From NCBI RefSeq assembly GCF_023973825.1, contig NC_090122.1:986130-1050129 (forward strand): 64,000 nt of DNA. Direction: 5' to 3'. A program made the position numbers and the translations under genes. Shown here in pieces: positions 35,672 to 46,400 of the stretch (position 1 is the first letter of the stretch; the number at the start of each line of letters is the position of its first letter). The DNA is from Plasmodium brasilianum (taxonomy: Eukaryota > Apicomplexa > Aconoidasida > Haemosporida > Plasmodiidae). The notes under the pieces were generated by a model that saw only the letters and a program-made list of their open reading frames with translations, was not told the DNA's origin and did no database searches.

Positions 35672-37471
35672 ATGAGTCTGTGTGTATCTCTCTGTTTGCT
35701 GGTCTTCCTAATTGTAGAGATACCTACTGGTATGACTTTTTATGTAGGAAAGGGTAAAAGGGCATGCTTTATATCTTCTGCATCCTCATATGGAGGAATT
35801 AACATGATGGCTGACAAGGGAACAGTGGTGTATGGATCTTTGAAAAGTAGAGCAGTGGGGGCAAAAAACGCAGAGGGTAATGTTAAGGTAATGAATTATG
35901 ATAACGAAATGCTGCTTACTAACAAGTTAGAAGATAAAAAAAGGGACGATCATATAGGGGAAAAAACGATTAGGAAAAGAATAACCCACAATGTAGAAGC
36001 AGTAGTAGAGGGCACTACTAGTGCTAACAAAACTGATGTAGAAAAAAAAAACTACTCTGATTTTAATATATATATTGAGAATAATAAAATAAAAGAATAC
36101 ATATCTGATATTGATATAACAAAGGAAGAAATATGTACTTTATATGAGGATATGCATATGGGAAGAATGTTTGAAAATTTAGTAGCAAAATTATATTATA
36201 GTAAAAAAATTAATGGTTTCGTTCATTTGTATAATGGACAAGAAGCAATAAGTTCAGGGATCATAAAAAATTTAACCATTTCCGACTTCGTTACTAGTAC
36301 ATATAGAGATCATGTGCATGCCATTAGTAAAGGGGTACCACCAAAAGAGGTTTTAAATGAATTGTATGGAAATTACTATGGAAGTACGAATAAAGGTAAA
36401 GGAGGATCTATGCATATTTATAGTAAGACACAAAATTTCATTGGGGGGTTTGGTTTTATAGGAGAACAGATTCCTATAGCCGTGGGCCTTGCCTATAGTA
36501 TTTTATATAAGCGAGAATTTTCTTCAGATGCATATGGATTTACTGCAGAACAGTGGAAACAAAGGGGGCAAAGGGACGAAGCGTGGGTTGAATCCATTGA
36601 TGAAAGGGCAAATCAAAATGGAATAGGTTCCGAGGAGGGCCACCATAACAGTAGTAATAATGGTAGCAGTGGTGATAGTGATAGTGGTAGCAGCGGGGAG
36701 AGGAGCAAGATTGACGTAGTGGTGTGCTTCCTAGGAGATGGAACGACAAATATCGGTCAGTTCTTTGAGTCATTGAACCTAGCTGCCACGTATAACTTAC
36801 CCATAATTTTTGTAATAGAAAATAACAACTGGGCTATTGGCATGGAAAATTCTAGAGCCTCGGTAAATGATATTATGAACAATTATACTAAAGGAAAAGC
36901 ATTTAACATAGAAACATACAAAATAGATGGTAATGATGTTTTAAGTATTTATAAATTAGCCAAAAAAAAAATTAACGATATAAGGAATAGAAAATGTGGA
37001 CCAGTACTAATTGAAGCTATTACTTATAGGTCCAAAGGACATTCCTTAGCTGACCCAGATGAACTTCGACTCTCTGAGGAAAAAACATCATGGAGAAAAA
37101 GAGATCCATTAGTATACTTATCGAATTATATGAAAAAAGAAAATATTGTTGATGAATCATATTTTGAAAAAATTAAAAAAAAAATACAGAATATCCTTGA
37201 AGATGCTCAGAATGATGCTAATGAAAATTATAAAAAGAGTCAACATATAGATATATGTCATTTGTTTAAACATAATATTTTTGCTCCTTCTGAAAATACT
37301 CCTTATAATAGTCATTATGAAAATTACAAAAAGTTTGATAACTTGTCTCATTCTGATTTGAGGGAATACTATCAAGCTCTTCTTAAAGAGAACGAAAGAA
37401 AAAGGAAAAACAAAAAAAATGACATAACTGAAAAATTCGATGAGAAGAAGATCCCCTTGTTAATAGATTAG
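35672..37471 (+). CDS. Pyruvate dehydrogenase E1 component, alpha subunit (apicoplast)
   Basis: A single-exon 599-residue protein. E1-alpha hallmarks are GQEAISSG (about residue 189), TSTYRDHVHAISKGV, GGSMHIYSKTQNFIGGFGFIGEQIPIAVGLA, and the thiamine-diphosphate motif GDGTTNIGQFFESLNLAA ending in ENNNWAIG (about 354-390). The phospho-loop-like YRSKGHSLADPDELR follows at about 451. With E1-beta it decarboxylates pyruvate using thiamine diphosphate, supplying acetyl-CoA. In Plasmodium the complex is apicoplast-targeted and supports fatty acid synthesis (established knowledge). The N terminus starts with a hydrophobic signal-like helix (MSLCVSLCLLVFLIVEIPTG) and a basic extension of about 140 residues, fitting a bipartite leader. 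A Ser/Gly/Asn-rich insertion at about 278-348 separates the conserved halves. Confidence 0.94.
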   Translation: MSLCVSLCLLVFLIVEIPTGMTFYVGKGKRACFISSASSYGGINMMADKGTVVYGSLKSRAVGAKNAEGNVKVMNYDNEMLLTNKLEDKKRDDHIGEKTIRKRITHNVEAVVEGTTSANKTDVEKKNYSDFNIYIENNKIKEYISDIDITKEEICTLYEDMHMGRMFENLVAKLYYSKKINGFVHLYNGQEAISSGIIKNLTISDFVTSTYRDHVHAISKGVPPKEVLNELYGNYYGSTNKGKGGSMHIYSKTQNFIGGFGFIGEQIPIAVGLAYSILYKREFSSDAYGFTAEQWKQRGQRDEAWVESIDERANQNGIGSEEGHHNSSNNGSSGDSDSGSSGERSKIDVVVCFLGDGTTNIGQFFESLNLAATYNLPIIFVIENNNWAIGMENSRASVNDIMNNYTKGKAFNIETYKIDGNDVLSIYKLAKKKINDIRNRKCGPVLIEAITYRSKGHSLADPDELRLSEEKTSWRKRDPLVYLSNYMKKENIVDESYFEKIKKKIQNILEDAQNDANENYKKSQHIDICHLFKHNIFAPSENTPYNSHYENYKKFDNLSHSDLREYYQALLKENERKRKNKKNDITEKFDEKKIPLLID

Positions 37472-37542
37472 CATTCCTGAGATGAGCTGTTGATTTACCT
37501 TAGAGAGATCTTATTAACTTAACCTCATTTTGTACTTAAAGA

Positions 37543-37662
37543 AACAGAGGCAGAGGTAGAGGTAGAGGCAGAGGTAGAGGCAGAGGTAGAGGCAGAGGTA
37601 GAGGCAGAGGTAGAGGCAGAGGTAGAGGCAGAGGTAGAGGCAGAGGTAGAGGCAGAGGCAGA
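37543..37662. repeat. 12-bp array GGCAGAGGTAGA
   Basis: About ten tandem copies of GGCAGAGGTAGA on the plus strand, 70 bp downstream of the PDH E1-alpha stop. It is conspicuously GC-richer than its surroundings. The reverse frame is a Cys/Leu repeat and is not a gene. Confidence 0.92.
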
Positions 37663-37807
37663 GACATACTTTTTTTTTTTTTTTTTTTTTAACAATGTCC
37701 ACTGTTTTTCGTGTGAACGGGTAGAGTTTGATATGTCCCATTAGACTTTGCGTATATTGCTTTGTGCAATTTTATCCATACTAATTATATGGAAATATAT
37801 ATATATA

Positions 37808-37930
37808 TATATATGCGTATAAATGTATATATGCGTATAAATGTATATATGTGTATAAATGTATATATGCGTATAAATGTATATATGCGTATATATGTAT
37901 ATATGTGTATAAATGTATATATGTGTATAT
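37808..37930. repeat. 16-bp ATATGCGTATAAATGT repeat
   Basis: About seven copies of TATATGCGTATAAATG with G/T variants (ATGTGTAT). Confidence 0.85.
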
Positions 37931-38204
37931 TATGTACATTTGTACGTATGCTTATGTGCGTCTTTTGCTATTTTTTTATGCCCCATCCATTTGCATTTTG
38001 GATCATTAACCTCATTATTCTTCGCATTTTATGTCTGTCCTTTCAAATTTGTAGTAAATTTGTGGTTAATTTATTGTAAATAAATGATCCATTTCTTATC
38101 CCTTTTGGTTAGCCAAATTGAGATGCCATACACTAACAATTCTCCAGAGTGCAGCAAAAAGGAATAACTTTCATAAACATGTGTAAACATCGCATGTTGT
38201 GTTA

Positions 38205-38207
<3 letters not shown>

Positions 38208-38250
<43 letters not shown>
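38208..38250. repeat. Poly-T tract of 43 bases
   Basis: This is one of the longest pure homopolymers in the window, 34 bp ahead of the putative gene at 38285. Its length in the assembly should be treated as approximate. Confidence 0.9.
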
Positions 38251-38251
<1 letters not shown>

Positions 38252-38284
38252 TTTGCCTTATCTCCATACTACACCCAGAGTAGC

Positions 38285-38722
38285 ATGACAAGTTATAGTG
38301 ATACAAACGAAAGAGCAGTCATGTATGTACATTTTTTTTTTTCCTTTAACTCAATTCACTCTAATATTAATTGGTCCAATTTTATTACAACGATTTTTAT
38401 TTTACTTCTTTGAAGAGATAATTTCAATACGAGCTAAAATATAAGAATATAGAAATAGCGAAATGACGATGTAATAATAGGGAGGGGGTGGGGGGGATTG
38501 ACAAAACAAGTTCAAACAAATATATGTATGATGTGCACATGTTACATATGTGGTTACATATCATAGAAGTACCTTTTGACAGAACATGCCATAGGGATGA
38601 TGGACTTCCCCTTAACGACGCATGTTTACACACTTCCATCAAATGATGTTATAAAAAATCTTCCATTCAAGGTTTGTGAAAAAAATAAGGTTAATGAAAA
38701 AAATAAAAATAAAATAGAATAA
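38285..38722 (+). CDS. Putative two-exon small gene, unknown function
   Basis: An ATG at 38285 gives 14 codons (MTSYSDTNERAVMY) up to a GT donor at 38327. An ATATCATAG acceptor then joins in phase at 38567 to 51 codons (KYLLTEHAIGMMDFPLTTHV, YTLPSNDVIKNLPFK, then a Lys/Asn tail) ending at TAA 38720-38722. The model gives a 65-residue protein with a 240-bp intron of typical AT-rich composition. The second exon is compositionally coding-like and GC-richer than its surroundings, although other frames there are also open for about 30 codons. No family is recognised. Confidence 0.42.
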
Positions 38723-39955
38723 AATAAATTGAAATAATAAAAAATTATAAAAATAAATAAAAAAAAAAAAATATATATAAAAAAAAATTCTATAAATGAG
38801 CAATAAAAATTTTAATATACTTAAATTAGGGTGCCAAAATAAAATAAAAATATGAACATGTTCATTACGTTTTGTCCAAATGAATTCCAGATTATTTATA
38901 CTTATGACATATTGGGTAAATAGCAGTATAAAATAAACTACAGCAGCGAAGGAGGATTCAAACGTAGCAGCAAAATAGAAAGTAAAAAAAAATGCGAAAA
39001 ATGAAATGAAAGAGGAAGCAAGTGTGAACGCAAATGTAAGTATGTATGTAAGGTGTGGTATGAAGCGATACGACGCGACAAAAATTTAGTAAACTGACGA
39101 GATGTATGAAATCTCGCTGAACACAAAAATCAAAATAAAACTGCCACTACCTGGGGGGGAACATACATAATGCATACACATTCTGCAAGCTCACATGTGC
39201 ATGTAGAATGCATAAACGTGTATATTAGTACGCATAAACATGTATAGAAATACGAAAAAACATATATTGATATATAAATAAACATGCTACGTACGTACGC
39301 ATAAACTTGTTATATACGTATGTACATGCCCGCATTTCTGCTTGCGCAACAAGGGATATACATGTAAACTCCTTAAAAACACATTCATATGAAAAGTGCC
39401 CTGTACATATACATAAAACGAGTAATTAAAAAATCGCATTCTTCATATGAACAAGGTCATGTTGTTTAAAGTAAAGCAAATTATACACTTTTACTCTCAC
39501 ATATATAGGGAGATATGCACACATACGTATTCATACATATATACATATATGCTTATCTATATTTATTCCTTCCGCAAATATATGGAGCATTGGTCAGTAT
39601 TCCTAACCTACTAATCAAAATGACAATTAGGTGTAAAAAACGGGGAGGGGAAATAATAAAAAAAAAAAAAAAAGTGTAAAAACTGGACGGTAAAAAAGAA
39701 GTAAAATTAGTGGAGTTGTACAAAAATATGGACATGCACGGACAATGATGATCGTCATTATGAAGTGCTCCTGCCCCATCTGGGTATATATAACTAACGA
39801 AGCTGACGAAGCTGACGAAGCTAGCGTAGCTTACGCAACTGACGAAGCTAACGAAACTGACGAAGCTGGCGTAGCTTACGCAACTGACGAAGCTAACGAA
39901 ACTGACGAAGCTGACGAAACTGACGAAGCTGACGAAACTGACGAAGCTAACGAAG
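38723..39955. other. Spacer 3' of ethanolamine kinase
   Basis: No gene is recognised. It holds A-rich sequence, a less AT-rich patch with two consecutive inverted repeats (39058-39071 and 39098-39116), TACATATA microsatellites and, at its end, a GACGAAGCTAACGAAACT array abutting the kinase stop codon. Confidence 0.5.
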
Positions 39956-39960
39956 CTAAC
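39798..39960. repeat. 9/18-bp array GACGAAGCTAACGAAACT
   Basis: Nonamers (GACGAAGCT, AACGAAACT, GACGAAACT) are arranged in larger blocks, including two copies of a block with GCGTAGCTTACGCAACT. The array runs to the stop codon of the ethanolamine kinase gene on the other strand. The plus-strand Asp/Glu/Ala/Thr frame is only this repeat. Confidence 0.88.
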
Positions 39961-41302
39961 TGGTAGTCAGCTTGGATCTAAATATAGGGAGACAGGATGC
40001 TGTTATCCTGGTCATGCCATAGTTAATAAAATCAAAATCAATTACTGAGTGTATACCTTGTAATAATGCCCATAGCCCCCAATTAATATGAGAACAAACA
40101 TAAAATGGTTGTATTTCATCAATCAAATTATTAATTGCATCTTCATCTTCCGTATTTAAATAATTTTTAATAAAATTATATTCTTCATCCCTTGAAGGTA
40201 TTAATTCCCAATCGCAGTTAAAGCCAGCATATTCATTGAAATGATTTGCAATATCATAAGCTCTTTCCATTGGACAAGAGTATTCAAAATCAATGAAAGA
40301 AATATTATCATTAGTTGTATTAATAATATTAGAAGATAACAAATCACAATGACATAACACTACTGGAGATTGTTTTCTATTACATAATTCTTCTATTTCT
40401 AAAATCAATACTTTTAACATATCAAAATCAATTAGTTTTAATATATTTGCTTCTGAGTTATATGAACAATTTTTTTTTTTTTCTTCTTTTAGTAAATTAA
40501 AATATTTCCATATAGTACTCCATAAAAAAGATGGTCTATCTCCTTTCACATTCTGTGAACTTTGCAAATCTTTAAATAACGTATCATTTAGATTAATATC
40601 ATGTAGTACTCTTAAATTTTGTGCAATTTTTTTTTGATAATTTGAATCTTTTATATTTTCTCTTGTTAAAGCATAACCATCCATAAATTCTTCTATTCTA
40701 CCATTAGGGAAAAATACATAAATTTTTTTTGAAATATTTTTATCATATAATATACTTGAGATTTTTTTTTCTCTTTCTCTATTAATAATTTCACTAGTCT
40801 TAGGTCCATACAACCTTATCAAATATTTCTTTTTTTCTAATTGATCTTCTACTTTTACTAATATATTAGTTATACCTCCATTTATAACTCCAAAATTTAA
40901 AGAGTCTATTTTCCTTTCATCTATTAAATCTTTTCCATAATGTAACATAACATATTTACAATATAAATACAATACACTCTTATTTTCAAAAACATTATTT
41001 ACAAACCTAGTCATAAACTCTTCTACCTTCACCTTTAAGTCCTCCCCCTTCTTTATTACTAAATCCCTTTCAGTTAGAGGCTCTATCCCTTGCTTATTTT
41101 TTGTTTCTGTTATTTGTGAGTTCGTCGACGAGATGCTATTAAGGTTCCTTAACGATAAATTATTATTGTACCTGTTGTAGTTGCTGCTATTATTATTACT
41201 ATTACTGTTGTTGCTAGTACTTCTTGTATTTTTATTCATCCCTTCTCTGTTCCTGTTGTTCGGTGTTTCATCCCCTTCCACCTTTTCCCTGTTATCCGCC
41301 AT
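39956..41302 (-). CDS. EK: Ethanolamine kinase (choline/ethanolamine kinase family)
   Basis: This frame starts at the ATG at 41302; a TTG nine bases upstream is open but unlikely. The product has 448 residues. The first 75 or so are low-complexity (NNSNSNNNSSNYN). The kinase fold follows: ITNILVKVEDQ, YLIRLYGPKT and IEEFMDG, then the Brenner catalytic loop LCHCDLLSSNII (about 314-326) and the metal-binding ISFIDFEYS (about 335). Next is YDIANHFNEYAGFNCDWELIPS, diagnostic of choline/ethanolamine kinases. It phosphorylates ethanolamine in the first step of the CDP-ethanolamine (Kennedy) route to phosphatidylethanolamine. Ethanolamine rather than choline specificity is inferred from synteny as I remember it and from overall resemblance. 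No intron is needed. Confidence 0.88.
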   Translation of the reverse strand: MADNREKVEGDETPNNRNREGMNKNTRSTSNNSNSNNNSSNYNRYNNNLSLRNLNSISSTNSQITETKNKQGIEPLTERDLVIKKGEDLKVKVEEFMTRFVNNVFENKSVLYLYCKYVMLHYGKDLIDERKIDSLNFGVINGGITNILVKVEDQLEKKKYLIRLYGPKTSEIINREREKKISSILYDKNISKKIYVFFPNGRIEEFMDGYALTRENIKDSNYQKKIAQNLRVLHDINLNDTLFKDLQSSQNVKGDRPSFLWSTIWKYFNLLKEEKKKNCSYNSEANILKLIDFDMLKVLILEIEELCNRKQSPVVLCHCDLLSSNIINTTNDNISFIDFEYSCPMERAYDIANHFNEYAGFNCDWELIPSRDEEYNFIKNYLNTEDEDAINNLIDEIQPFYVCSHINWGLWALLQGIHSVIDFDFINYGMTRITASCLPIFRSKLTTS

Positions 41303-41887
41303 ACTAACCAACCTTTTATATATTTTTACCTTTTACCTTATTTTCGTCTTATTTCGAGTTTATTTTATTCAATTTCGTTTTATCTTATTGCGCTGCACTC
41401 AATACTACCTAATTTTATTTTAACTAATTTGTTTGTCTATCTACCTTCCTATCTTCCTATCTGCTTATTTTTTTTATTTCCTTTTTGAAGACTGATTATG
41501 TTAAATCATAACCCAGCGCACGGGGAAAAGGCGTAAAATAGTTGACCAAAAAAGAAATGGAAAAATGCGCTTGTAGATTAACAGAAATGAAATATAAAAT
41601 TGCACAATTACAGCACGTTGCTAATAATGTGCGTGTGTGCATATATGGTGAGTGCTTACATACGCTTCTTAATCAGATCAATGTGTAGGCTCGTTCATTG
41701 GTATATGCTTGTCGCGTATATACATGTACAATGACAATGTATATATACACGCAGCATGTTGTAGCAAATTTTTTTGCTTACTCCTAAATCAAATGAACAG
41801 TAGCATATGGTGCGTGACAATGAAAAAGGAAAGAGAACTCTGTATCACAGCACTTATAATACATTAACAAATATGTTTACATATATA

Positions 41888-42010
41888 TATGTGCATACTT
41901 ATATGTGCATACTTATATGTGCATACTTATATGTGCATACTTATATGTGCATACTTATATGTGCATACTTATATGTGCACACTTACATGAACATACTTAT
42001 ATGAACATAC
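41888..42010. repeat. 14-bp array ACTTATATGTGCAT
   Basis: About eight copies of ATACTTATATGTGC with terminal variants (ATACTTATATGAAC). Confidence 0.88.
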
Positions 42011-42013
42011 TCA

Positions 42014-42061
<48 letters not shown>

Positions 42062-43011
42062 CATTTGATAATGCACATATATAAATATATATATATATAT
42101 TTATATGTACATCTCTTAATGTATTTACATGCTGGAAAGTAAAAATATGTATTGACAAAAAATAATGAAAAATATAAAGACGCTTCTTCTCGAACGTTCT
42201 GTATACAAGTATAGCATAAGTTGATAAACATTCGCTTGTTTGACAAGTTGTGCATCGTTTATTTCAAAATTGTGTCAACATTATATGTGCACAATTATTT
42301 ATTCAATTTACAAGAATTCTTATTTTACCATACCTTGTAAATTTAATTTTAAGTAAAAAAAAATTTCTTTCAAAAATGTTCATAATGTTATAACTTAAAA
42401 AAATAATAAAGGCAAGAAAGCTGATAAGGGTAAAAATGGAAAAACAGAATAAATCAACAACTGCTACAATTTTCTCTTTAATAGGGATAAATAAAACAAA
42501 AAATGAGCTTGCATGTGGTACATACGTATGTACGTATGGTTTACTTGATTTTATTAAAGTGTGAGTAAATTTTTTTTTTTTTTTTTTTTTTTTTTTCTCC
42601 TCTTTTAAATCGTTTATACAGATAATAAATCATAAAAATAAATAAAATACATTATAGTATAGCACGTTACAAATATATATCAATGCAATATATCCCATTA
42701 CAATATATTACATTATATATATATGTATATATATATAACATTTCATTATATCATATCAAATAATATCACGTCTGTTGTGCTACAAATATATACCTGTGCT
42801 GACAAAAAGAATAAAAAAACTTGTAAATTATATTTACATAATTAGAAAAGGTTAAGTGAACAAATTGCTTTTAAAGAGTGCTGGCATTAATTTTCTTATA
42901 CTGAAAAGTATTGCTTGGAAATAAACTAACAAGTATTTTGGATCATTCGTATAATTATAAAAAACAAAATGAGGAAAATATTTTAAAAAATGCGCGTAAA
43001 AATGAGCGTAA

Positions 43012-43145
43012 GAATAAACGTAAAAATATACATAAATTCAAACGTAAAAATATACATAAATTCAAACGTAAAAATATACATAAATTCAAACGTAAAAATA
43101 TACATAAATTCAAACGTAAAAATATTTATAAATTCAAACGTAAAA
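43012..43145. repeat. 24-bp array AAATTCAAACGTAAAAATATACAT
   Basis: Five copies of a 24-bp unit. Because 24 is a multiple of three it yields repetitive Lys/Asn/Phe peptides in open frames. No start codon or splice context makes it a credible gene. Confidence 0.88.
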
Positions 43146-43303
43146 GTAAAAAACAGTGAAAACAGTTTGTCACATGTATTTAAAAATTTTTTAAATAGTA
43201 AATTTTACTATTTCAAATTTTACAGAAAATACATATTAATAAAAATAGGTTTGAGATCAAAAGGTACGGTTGAGAAAAAAGGAGAGATATACATTTACAC
43301 ATA

Positions 43304-43338
<35 letters not shown>

Positions 43339-43678
43339 TTTTTTTTAAAAGCACTACGTATTTGTTGTATTTATATTAATGCATAACTGTGAACGTATGC
43401 ATATTAACATATATATACATATTTATACGTATATGCATACATATACATACAAATATGCGTACGCTGGTGTACCTAACATGCATCAAGGGATGCCTTAAAA
43501 GCATGTAGCTGTTGCTTTAAGAAAGGGATAGAATTGCCTGCTTTACTGACGGACGTATGCTATTCTTCAATATGTAATATAAAAAGCACTAAAAATAAAA
43601 ATATTATATGTATACATATATATATTTATTTATTTCCAGTGCTTGAAAGGAAAAAAAAAAAAAAAAAATATATATAAT

Positions 43679-43718
<40 letters not shown>

Positions 43719-45291
43719 AGTTGACCGAATAGTGATAAAATAAAAATTAATAATATTGTTTTCTATTAAGGGGAAATTATATAGTTTTGCATTTCTGTAT
43801 TTTATTATATTTTTTTTTGAAAAGTCAAGTTATTTTATAAGGTATTATACATAAGTACGTACGTACTCATGCTTATATTGCAAATAATTATATACATATA
43901 TAACTATACATGTATGTATGTTATGTATGTTTATACCTGTTCTGACGAACTTTCGGCCTTTTGCTGTTTTTCCGAATTCCCTTTTGATTTATGATCAAGG
44001 CAAATTATAAGTAAACATTTTCCTTTCGCCTTATTACAATTAGTAGTAGGAAAATAAAGCATATGCGTGTGTGTTACTACACTTCGTTTTACTAGTACCA
44101 AAATTACAAGGATGTTTTACTACGAAATTTATTTTAATTATCGAACAATTTTTTGATATATTTTTAAATTAAAAAAGTGTAATATTGTAAAATATAAAAA
44201 ATAAGCGAATAAATATGTAAAATAAAAAAAAAAAAAATGGAATATTTCACATATTTACTTTTTCTCTCTTTAATTTTTTCCTGACAAAGAAAAATAAGGT
44301 CCTTCTATGTTCGGTCAAATATTCTTAATCCAAGAAATTTTTAAAGTAATGAAAATGCCAATGTTAATGTTAAATGTGAAAATGTGAACACCTGCTGTTG
44401 TTACTATGCCACACAATTTATTTAAAAAAATTGCAAAAAAGGAAAAGGAAAAAAAAAAAAAATATTATGAAAAAATGTAAAATTGCAGCGAACGTTCACT
44501 AGTTTTTATATAATTATGATAAAGTCGTTCACACATCCGTCTTATTTGTAGAAAATGTTATACAAAGATTTGCACCCTATTGAAGTACTATACGTAACTA
44601 CACAAATATGCATATATACATACACACATGTACACACATTTAGATGGACAATATAAAAAAAAAAATAATAATAATATGCAAGAATACGTAATTACGCGTT
44701 TTACATATATTCTGTTGACACGCTTAGCCGTACACCACGTTTTTAATAATGCATAACGTAGGTACATTAAAGTAAAATGTATATATAATTTTCTTAATTA
44801 AAACAAATAATTATTAAATTTGTGGATGCCTTTTTCGTGGAAGCCTCAACATTAAAAAAAAATAATCTTCCTTTTTCCATTTAGCAATAGACTAAATCTT
44901 TAATTTAAAATTATAGAATTTTTCAGAATGGTACAAAAAAAAGAAAGAATTTGAAAAATATTTTTTTCTTTTTTCTCTTGTTACTCAACACACAGTAAAG
45001 TTTTAAAAAAATGGAGTCATTTCATACATTTAATCTTTTACATTACTCCAATGAAGTTAAATCCAAGTTGAAATAAAAATTTAGCACGTAACAAAAATTT
45101 TTTAAATTGTTCGTTTTAATAAAAGAATACAAAATGGGAATGTTCAGGTGAATTCCACACATGCACACGTGAATACGTACATACATACACACAAACATAC
45201 ATAAATGTGTGTATGTGTATACAATTTATGCACAGGATTATAACTGGAGTAGCAGGATGGCAAACATTAAACTGGGGCTTACCTCTTACAT

Positions 45292-46400
45292 TTAATTCTT
45301 CACAACTCCGACTTTAGCAGCTCTGGAAGTGATATGCGATATAGGGAAAAAAAAAAAAAAATAAAATTGGTACAAATAAATACACGTATAAAAAAAATAA
45401 TTACGCATAAATACAAATAAAAACGAGTAAAAAACAAATAAGCGTATGCAAAGATACAAACTAACGGACGAATGGAGGTACGAAATATACAAATATATGT
45501 ACATATATATATATATATATATATTGATATATGCACACTTGGGAAAATGGTACATATATTTTACCTTAATATTCTATCCTTTATTTTGTAGCCTTGCTGT
45601 ATAACCGTTGCAACAGTCCCCTTCTCTTTGGTGCTATCATTAATTTCAAAAATTGCTTCATGAAATAAAGGATTGAATTTTTCATTAATCGGGTTATATT
45701 TGTCAATTCCGTACTTATTAAAAATGTTATGTAGTATCGTTTCTGTCATTTGAATTCCTTTATATATATTATTTATTTCTTCATTTTGTTTTAATGATTC
45801 TTCATTTATGTTTTTAATAGCTAAAGCTAAATTATCAGCAACGTCTAGTAACGACTTTGCAAAATTACTAATACAATATAATTTACTGTTTTCAATTTCT
45901 TTCATATATCTATTTCTTAAATTTTCATTTTCTGCTAACACAGATAAGTATTTTTCTTTTAGTATTTTATTATCTACGATTTTTTCTTCCATATCTTTTT
46001 TAATTCTTTTTATTTTGTTAATTAAATCAATTTTGTTATATGTTTCATAATTTATTTCTTTTTTCCCCTCATCCTCTTTTTCGAAATTTTCTGACTCGTT
46101 CAGCATATTTTCTTTATCATCTTCTTTTTCTCCTGAGTTGTCATTTTTTTTTTCATTAAATTTTCCTACTTTCTTTTTCTCCTTTTTATTATTTCCCTCT
46201 TCTTTGCTACTGCTACATGTTTTGTCAGACATTGTTGATGCACTAGTGAAATAGCGTTGTTTCATGAACTTTTCACATTTATCGTTTTTCCAAAAATTTA
46301 TGTAATTTCTTCGAAATAGAGGAGCTGATTGCATCCCGTATAGTACACTTGAAGGGTGCCTGCATATTAACCCCCTCTTCAAAAAATTAGCGTATTTCAT
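45292..46400 (-). CDS. MGE1: Mitochondrial GrpE homolog, nucleotide exchange factor of Hsp70
   Basis: Two minus-strand exons join in phase: 45565-46400 and 45292-45322 (867 nt, 288 residues). The start ATG at 46400 gives a basic, Arg/Lys-containing leader (MKYANFLKRGLICRHPSS...FRRNYINFWK) fitting a mitochondrial presequence. A Lys/Glu-rich linker follows, then a long helix, then the GrpE core: LRNRYMKEIENSKLYCISNFAKSLLDVADNL, IQMTETILHNIFNKYGI and NPLFHEAIFEI. The tail GYKIKDRILRAAKVGVVKN crosses the intron and closes the beta-wing domain. GrpE releases ADP from mitochondrial Hsp70 during protein import and folding. The frame stays open upstream of the ATG through an 18-bp repeat. Confidence 0.93.

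Larger units (their letters stand above)
37472..38284. other. Repeat-rich spacer 3' of PDH E1-alpha
   Basis: This contains three adjacent arrays or tracts (37543-37662, 37808-37930, 38208-38250) listed separately. Nothing else is recognised. Confidence 0.55.
41303..45291. other. 4-kb spacer upstream of ethanolamine kinase
   Basis: This runs from the ethanolamine kinase start (-) to the GrpE 3' end (-). It includes a 14-bp array (41888-42010), TA runs (42016-42056, 43305-43335, 43681-43710), a 27-nt T tract (42570-42596) and a 24-bp array (43012-43145). A 30-codon plus frame at 41557-41647 (MEKCACRLTEMKYKIAQLQH, ending at a GTGAGT donor) and a minus frame near 42130-42255 are the most coding-like pieces. 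No complete gene model could be built. Confidence 0.5.

Noticed and set aside
39745..39966. Asp/Glu/Ala/Thr-repeat plus-strand protein
   Set aside because: It is only the translation of the 9/18-bp array abutting the ethanolamine kinase gene on the other strand.
42911..43304. Lys/Asn repeat frames over the 24-bp array
   Set aside because: Open only because the unit length is a multiple of three. There is no credible start codon or flanking exon.
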